From Hoskinsella mucinilytica (GTDB lineage Bacteria > Bacillota_I > Bacilli_A > Erysipelotrichales > Erysipelotrichaceae), in NCBI RefSeq assembly GCF_045223415.1, contig NZ_JBEQZJ010000003.1:1-64000 (forward strand): a stretch of 64,000 nt of DNA, read 5' to 3'. A program made the position numbers and the translations under genes. Under the pieces are notes generated by a model. It searched no databases. It was not told where the DNA came from and was given only the letters and a program-made list of their open reading frames with translations. Positions 60,618 to 64,000 of the stretch are shown here, in pieces. Position 1 is the first letter of the stretch; each line of letters opens with the position of its first letter.

Positions 60618-62197
60618 AAAAATAAGATTGTTAGGGTCTGGTGGTATGTCAGAGGTTTGGTTGGTAGAGGACAAAAGCAATGGACAAACCTATGCAATGA
60701 AAGAAGCCAAACAACATACCACACATTCTACCGTTTATCGAAATGCGTTACATAAAGAAGCTCATATACTGGCAGGGATTCATCATCCTATGATACCTTC
60801 CTTGATTGCATATGAACCTAGAACTTATTTCATCATGGATCTTATCGAAGGACATAGTTTAGAAACACATATGACAAATGGTATACCAGATTCCATATTG
60901 TATGGTTGGATGAAGGAGGTGATTGAGATTTTATCATACTTGCATCATCATAAAATTTTTTATTTAGATTTAAAACCGCAAAATTTAATGGAAGATGCAA
61001 ATGGGAAATTACATCTTGTTGATTTTGGTACAAGCGTCTATCAAGATGGCCCAAAAGTCAGTGCAATCACTCCCAGGCTATGGAGCGCCTGAATTACAAC
61101 ATGGTTTGATTTCTGCATTAGCAGATATCTATAGTTTCGGTAGATTGTTTTATGTATTACGTCATCAATGCTTTCCTGAAGATCATAAGCTTTCTGCTTC
61201 TCAAGATGCGATAGATAAATTTCTATTACGTTGTTGTGAAATAGATCCGAAAAAACGCTATAGAGATATGAAAGAGCTTGATAAGGCATATCAAGCGATT
61301 GTCCATAAAACGCTTCAGTGGAAAAATAAGCTGCTTCTTAGTTTGATGCTTTGTTGTATCAGTTGTGCACTTTTTTCAAATTATCAATATGAAAAAGAGA
61401 AAGAAATCACATATCTGCAGTTGATCGAAAAGCAAGATTATGAAGAGGCGATTCTTTATCAAAGCGATGATTTACGAGCCTATCAATGCTTTTTGAAACA
61501 AGCAGAGAAAGAACATCAGCTAAAAGGAAAGATATTGGCATTGAAAAGAATTTCACAAATCTATGAGAACTATCCCTTATCTATGAATGAGGAAATAGCC
61601 TGCTATTTGATTCAGGAATGTGTGTTAACAAAGGAGCTATCCCTTTATGAATATGCCTTGCGATTAATAAAAGAGATAAAAGCGGATGCTTATGAAAAAA
61701 ATTATGAATCGGCTTTATCCTTAATTCTTCAAAAGCAGGATGTTATGAGTAGTTTAAAGGTGCTATATCAAAAATTGGATGATCCAAAGGACATGTCAGA
61801 TAAAAAAGTGGATCTCTTGGTTGCTTTATATGAAACGCAAAGTGATCAATTAGCGCAAACATATGAATTTTTATTACCCCTTTATGAATTACAGCATGCA
61901 TCTAGTAAAAAAATAGAGCTTCAATACGCATATGGTCTATGGCTTTGCGAACAAAAGGATGTCAGTATATTCTCCTTTGTTGAACAATTGGAAAATGAGT
62001 GGGATATAAAAGAAGCCTATCATCTTGGAAATTTGTATTTAGAGATATTTGAAAAGTGCATTGTTGATGAAGAGAAAAGCAATCGAATGGATCTATTAGA
62101 TAAAGCAAATATGTATATCGATATGGTAAAAGAGGATACCAACAGGGAAGCTATGTTACAACAAGTGACTTATCTACAAAAGAAATGGAAGAGATGA
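60604..62197 (+). CDS. Membrane Ser/Thr protein kinase interrupted by one +1 frameshift
   Basis: The first 156 codons give a Hanks-type kinase N-lobe and catalytic loop: LGSGGMSEVW (P-loop), Lys33, Glu52, YLDLKPQN (Asp122), VDFG (Asp140). At CCC-AGG (61072-61077) the frame runs to TGA 61090. Shifting +1 there continues into TPGYGAPELQ, the normal APE motif, then the C-lobe, a membrane helix (~LLLSLMLCCISCALF) and ~270 helical residues with TPR-like character. One extra C in an ACTCCCAGG run explains it: sequencing error, mutation, or programmed slippage of tRNA-Pro from CCC to CCA. ATG 60604 follows AAAGGAGG. Confidence 0.8.
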
Positions 62198-62242
62198 TCT
62201 ATATATTCAGGCAATAGGTGGAAAGGAGTGCTATAGGATACG

Positions 62243-62401
62243 ATGAATTATTATGTATTATCTAAACTATGTTATCTAATCGCTACCTTGTTGATGTTTG
62301 CGTTATTGTTATCCACTTACACAAAACGACAACGTCAGATTCATAAGAGGATCGAGATTAGAGAAACACAAATTATGAAAGAAAGTGAGGAGAAATATTG
62401 A
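62243..62401 (+). CDS. 52-residue membrane protein
   Basis: MNYYVLSKLCYLIATLLMFA.. has one membrane helix and a basic C-terminal tail (YTKRQRQIHKRIEIRE). AGGA lies about 6 nt upstream. Its TGA overlaps the next start by 4 nt (TTGA). It belongs to the surface-protein operon. Confidence 0.65.
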   Translation: MNYYVLSKLCYLIATLLMFALLLSTYTKRQRQIHKRIEIRETQIMKESEEKY

Positions 62402-64000
62402 AAAAATCAAAACAAATCGGATTTTGTTTATTGTCTGCGATGACTTTAGGTCAATTACACGCACCTTTGTCAGCTAAGGAATCAAGATTTATGATCAATG
62501 GCGCAGAAATTCAAAAGCAATATCATGATGTAGCTTGGCTGAGCTTTCAAGTCGAGGAAGAGAAAAAAGATGCAGTGAAGTTATACGTAAAAGATGAAGC
62601 TATGCAAAAACAAGAGGTTACATCAATCAAGTGGATAAAACAAGAAGGTGCGTGGATCGGACAAGTAGAGGTCATGGATGGAGAGAAAATTCAATATGAG
62701 CTATCTATTGAAGATGAGATCTATGAAACTCCGACTTTTTCTAAGGATACGATTACTTGTAGTATGAAGTTGTTTGAAAATGGTGAAGAAACTGGAGCCT
62801 TGAAAGATACTTATCAACAGGACACTATGATTACCTTTCAGTTTTCTGATCCACATATGGATCATGTAAGCGCCGATATACAAAAAGATGGACAACCGCT
62901 ATCTTTGCCATGGTCTGTGGAAAATGAAGTTCTAAAGCTTCCTTTAACGAATGGAAGTTATGACATCCATATTGAGATGCAAGACACTTATGGAAATCGT
63001 TCTATATATGAAAAGAACATCTTGGTAGATGATGTACTTCCAAAGATACAAGTTTTTGTAAATGAAGAATCTTATGTAAAACCGATGATATCACAATTCG
63101 ATCAAAAGGTAGATTTGATTTTGTTAGAGGAGCATTTGGATTTTTCAAATACAATGATCTTAGTTGATGGGGAAGAAACAAAGATTACCTGGGAAAGCGA
63201 CGAATCAAAACAAAAAACGACAATGTTATTTACAGATGAAGGTGTACATACCATAGAGTGTAAGGTACAAGATCTTGCAGGAAATGTCATAGAAGAAACC
63301 TATTTGTTTGGTATTGATAAAACAGCGCCTGAGGTCGTATTACAAGAACAAAACGAACCAATCGATGACATCAAGCAGATCTATGATCATGAATTTCATT
63401 TACAAATGATGATTCAAGAACCTTTCTTGGATGTAAAGGAAAGCTATGTTTGCCTTGATGGAGAAAAGCAGTTACTTCCGGATATACGAGATTGTTATGA
63501 GTTTGTATTTCAAGATGGAATGCATACATTTCAATATCATATCGTTGATCTAGCAGGTCATGTAAGTGAAGGTGAGATATTGTCATTTCTTGTGGATAGT
63601 ACAGCACCGATCATTGATGCATCAACATCGACCTACCATAAGGATGCCTTTGATCTACCTTTGAACATTCAGGAACGCAATCTAAAAGAGATCATGGTGA
63701 CCTGTCAAAAAGATCAATATCAAAAAGATTTGAAGGTTGATTGGAATGAAACAAAGCAGGGAAGTTATGGTTTGTTACATTTTGAGGAAGAAGGTAGTTA
63801 TGAATTAGAAATCGTAGCGATAGATCAAGCTAATAACAAAACGATAAAAAAAATATCCTTTGTGATAGATCAAACGGCTCCAATCGTAAAAGTAAAAGAT
63901 GCTACACAAAAAAGCGATGTTTTAAATCATGAAAACGGAGTTTATTTGACTGCAACAGATTCTTTTCTAGATCAGAAAAAAAGCCAGATACAAGTGTATC
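62398..64000 (+). CDS. Exported Ig-like repeat protein, truncated by the window end
   Basis: An open frame of 534 codons from TTG 62398 (GAGGAG 5 nt upstream) without a stop codon. N-terminal signal peptide (MKKSKQIGFCLLSAMTLGQL, cleavage near LSAKE), then at least four ~85-100-residue Ig-like repeats, each with a closing YEL/DLAGN/D-TAP boundary (VDDVLPKIQV; IDKTAPEVVL; VDSTAPIIDA; IDQTAPIVKV). Such repeats are Bacterial Ig-like/DUF5011-type stalks. Probably a long surface protein linked to the kinase/FHA pair. C-terminal anchor not in the window. Confidence 0.8.
   Translation, partial: MKKSKQIGFCLLSAMTLGQLHAPLSAKESRFMINGAEIQKQYHDVAWLSFQVEEEKKDAVKLYVKDEAMQKQEVTSIKWIKQEGAWIGQVEVMDGEKIQYELSIEDEIYETPTFSKDTITCSMKLFENGEETGALKDTYQQDTMITFQFSDPHMDHVSADIQKDGQPLSLPWSVENEVLKLPLTNGSYDIHIEMQDTYGNRSIYEKNILVDDVLPKIQVFVNEESYVKPMISQFDQKVDLILLEEHLDFSNTMILVDGEETKITWESDESKQKTTMLFTDEGVHTIECKVQDLAGNVIEETYLFGIDKTAPEVVLQEQNEPIDDIKQIYDHEFHLQMMIQEPFLDVKESYVCLDGEKQLLPDIRDCYEFVFQDGMHTFQYHIVDLAGHVSEGEILSFLVDSTAPIIDASTSTYHKDAFDLPLNIQERNLKEIMVTCQKDQYQKDLKVDWNETKQGSYGLLHFEEEGSYELEIVAIDQANNKTIKKISFVIDQTAPIVKVKDATQKSDVLNHENGVYLTATDSFLDQKKSQIQVY

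Noticed and set aside
60995..62197. A separate gene for the second half of the kinase
   Set aside because: The apparent start lies inside the catalytic core frame without a ribosome site, and the protein would begin just before the APE motif. It is the C-lobe of the frameshifted kinase.
1..64000. CRISPR array, rRNA or complete insertion sequence
   Set aside because: No regularly spaced repeats, rRNA-like segments or transposase genes were seen on either strand.

Overview
The window reads as a chromosomal stretch of a low-GC Gram-positive gut bacterium. The AT-rich coding, AGGAGG-type ribosome binding sites, many U-tailed terminators, lipoprotein signal peptides, the infC-rpmI-rplT order and the protein families point to Bacillota, most likely class Erysipelotrichia. 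That assignment is inferred from gene content and was not tested by a search. No rRNA, CRISPR array or intact mobile element was seen. Two tRNA genes (Val-TAC, Lys-CTT) lie on the minus strand.

Layout. 0-4.3 kb: an MFS exporter with an ArsR-type regulator, tRNA-Val, small regulators, and two copies of an unexplained structured element (3225-3308 and 3812-3886). 4.5-9.6 kb: a polyamine uptake operon (XRE-cupin regulator, PotA, PotB, fused PotC-PotD, then a 27-residue membrane peptide); PotA carries about 170 extra residues of tandem Ig-like repeats. 9.7-11 kb: a ZTP riboswitch controlling a stand-alone AICAR formyltransferase. 12-20 kb: a dipeptidase, then murF, a VanG-like D-Ala:D-Ser-type ligase, a VanT-like racemase and a VanT-like membrane protein, then an FAD enzyme. 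20-22 kb: a GGDEF-EAL protein. 22-34 kb: two beta-glucoside loci with PRD regulators, a cellobiose-type PTS, three GH1 paralogs, a secreted histidine phosphatase and a HAD phosphatase. 34-43.4 kb: envelope genes (deacetylase, VanZ-like protein, glycolipid glycosyltransferases, flippase-like protein), including a glycosyltransferase fused to RecX, then YhaM. 43.4-51 kb: rimO, a DNA glycosylase, regulators, a GH25 lysozyme, a degenerate stretch and tRNA-Lys. 51.2-53 kb: the L20-leader operon infC-rpmI-rplT-marR. 53-58.9 kb: a sigma-factor/ABC operon and a YtrA-type GntR/ABC operon with a 20-bp-arm palindrome at its promoter. 59.6-64 kb: the start of a surface system (FHA protein, Ser/Thr kinase with a +1 frameshift, small membrane protein, Ig-repeat exported protein cut by the window end).

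Most notable points: (1) all three GH1 6-phospho-glycosidases have Gln in place of the catalytic acid/base Glu but keep the nucleophile, as in plant myrosinases; (2) the cell-wall cluster has the D-Ser-recognition residues of VanG and a split VanT, suggesting intrinsic D-Ala-D-Ser precursors; (3) the PotA insertion, the glycosyltransferase-RecX fusion, the paired RNA-like elements and the CCC-A frameshift in the kinase. Comparisons with named proteins are from memory and need alignment.
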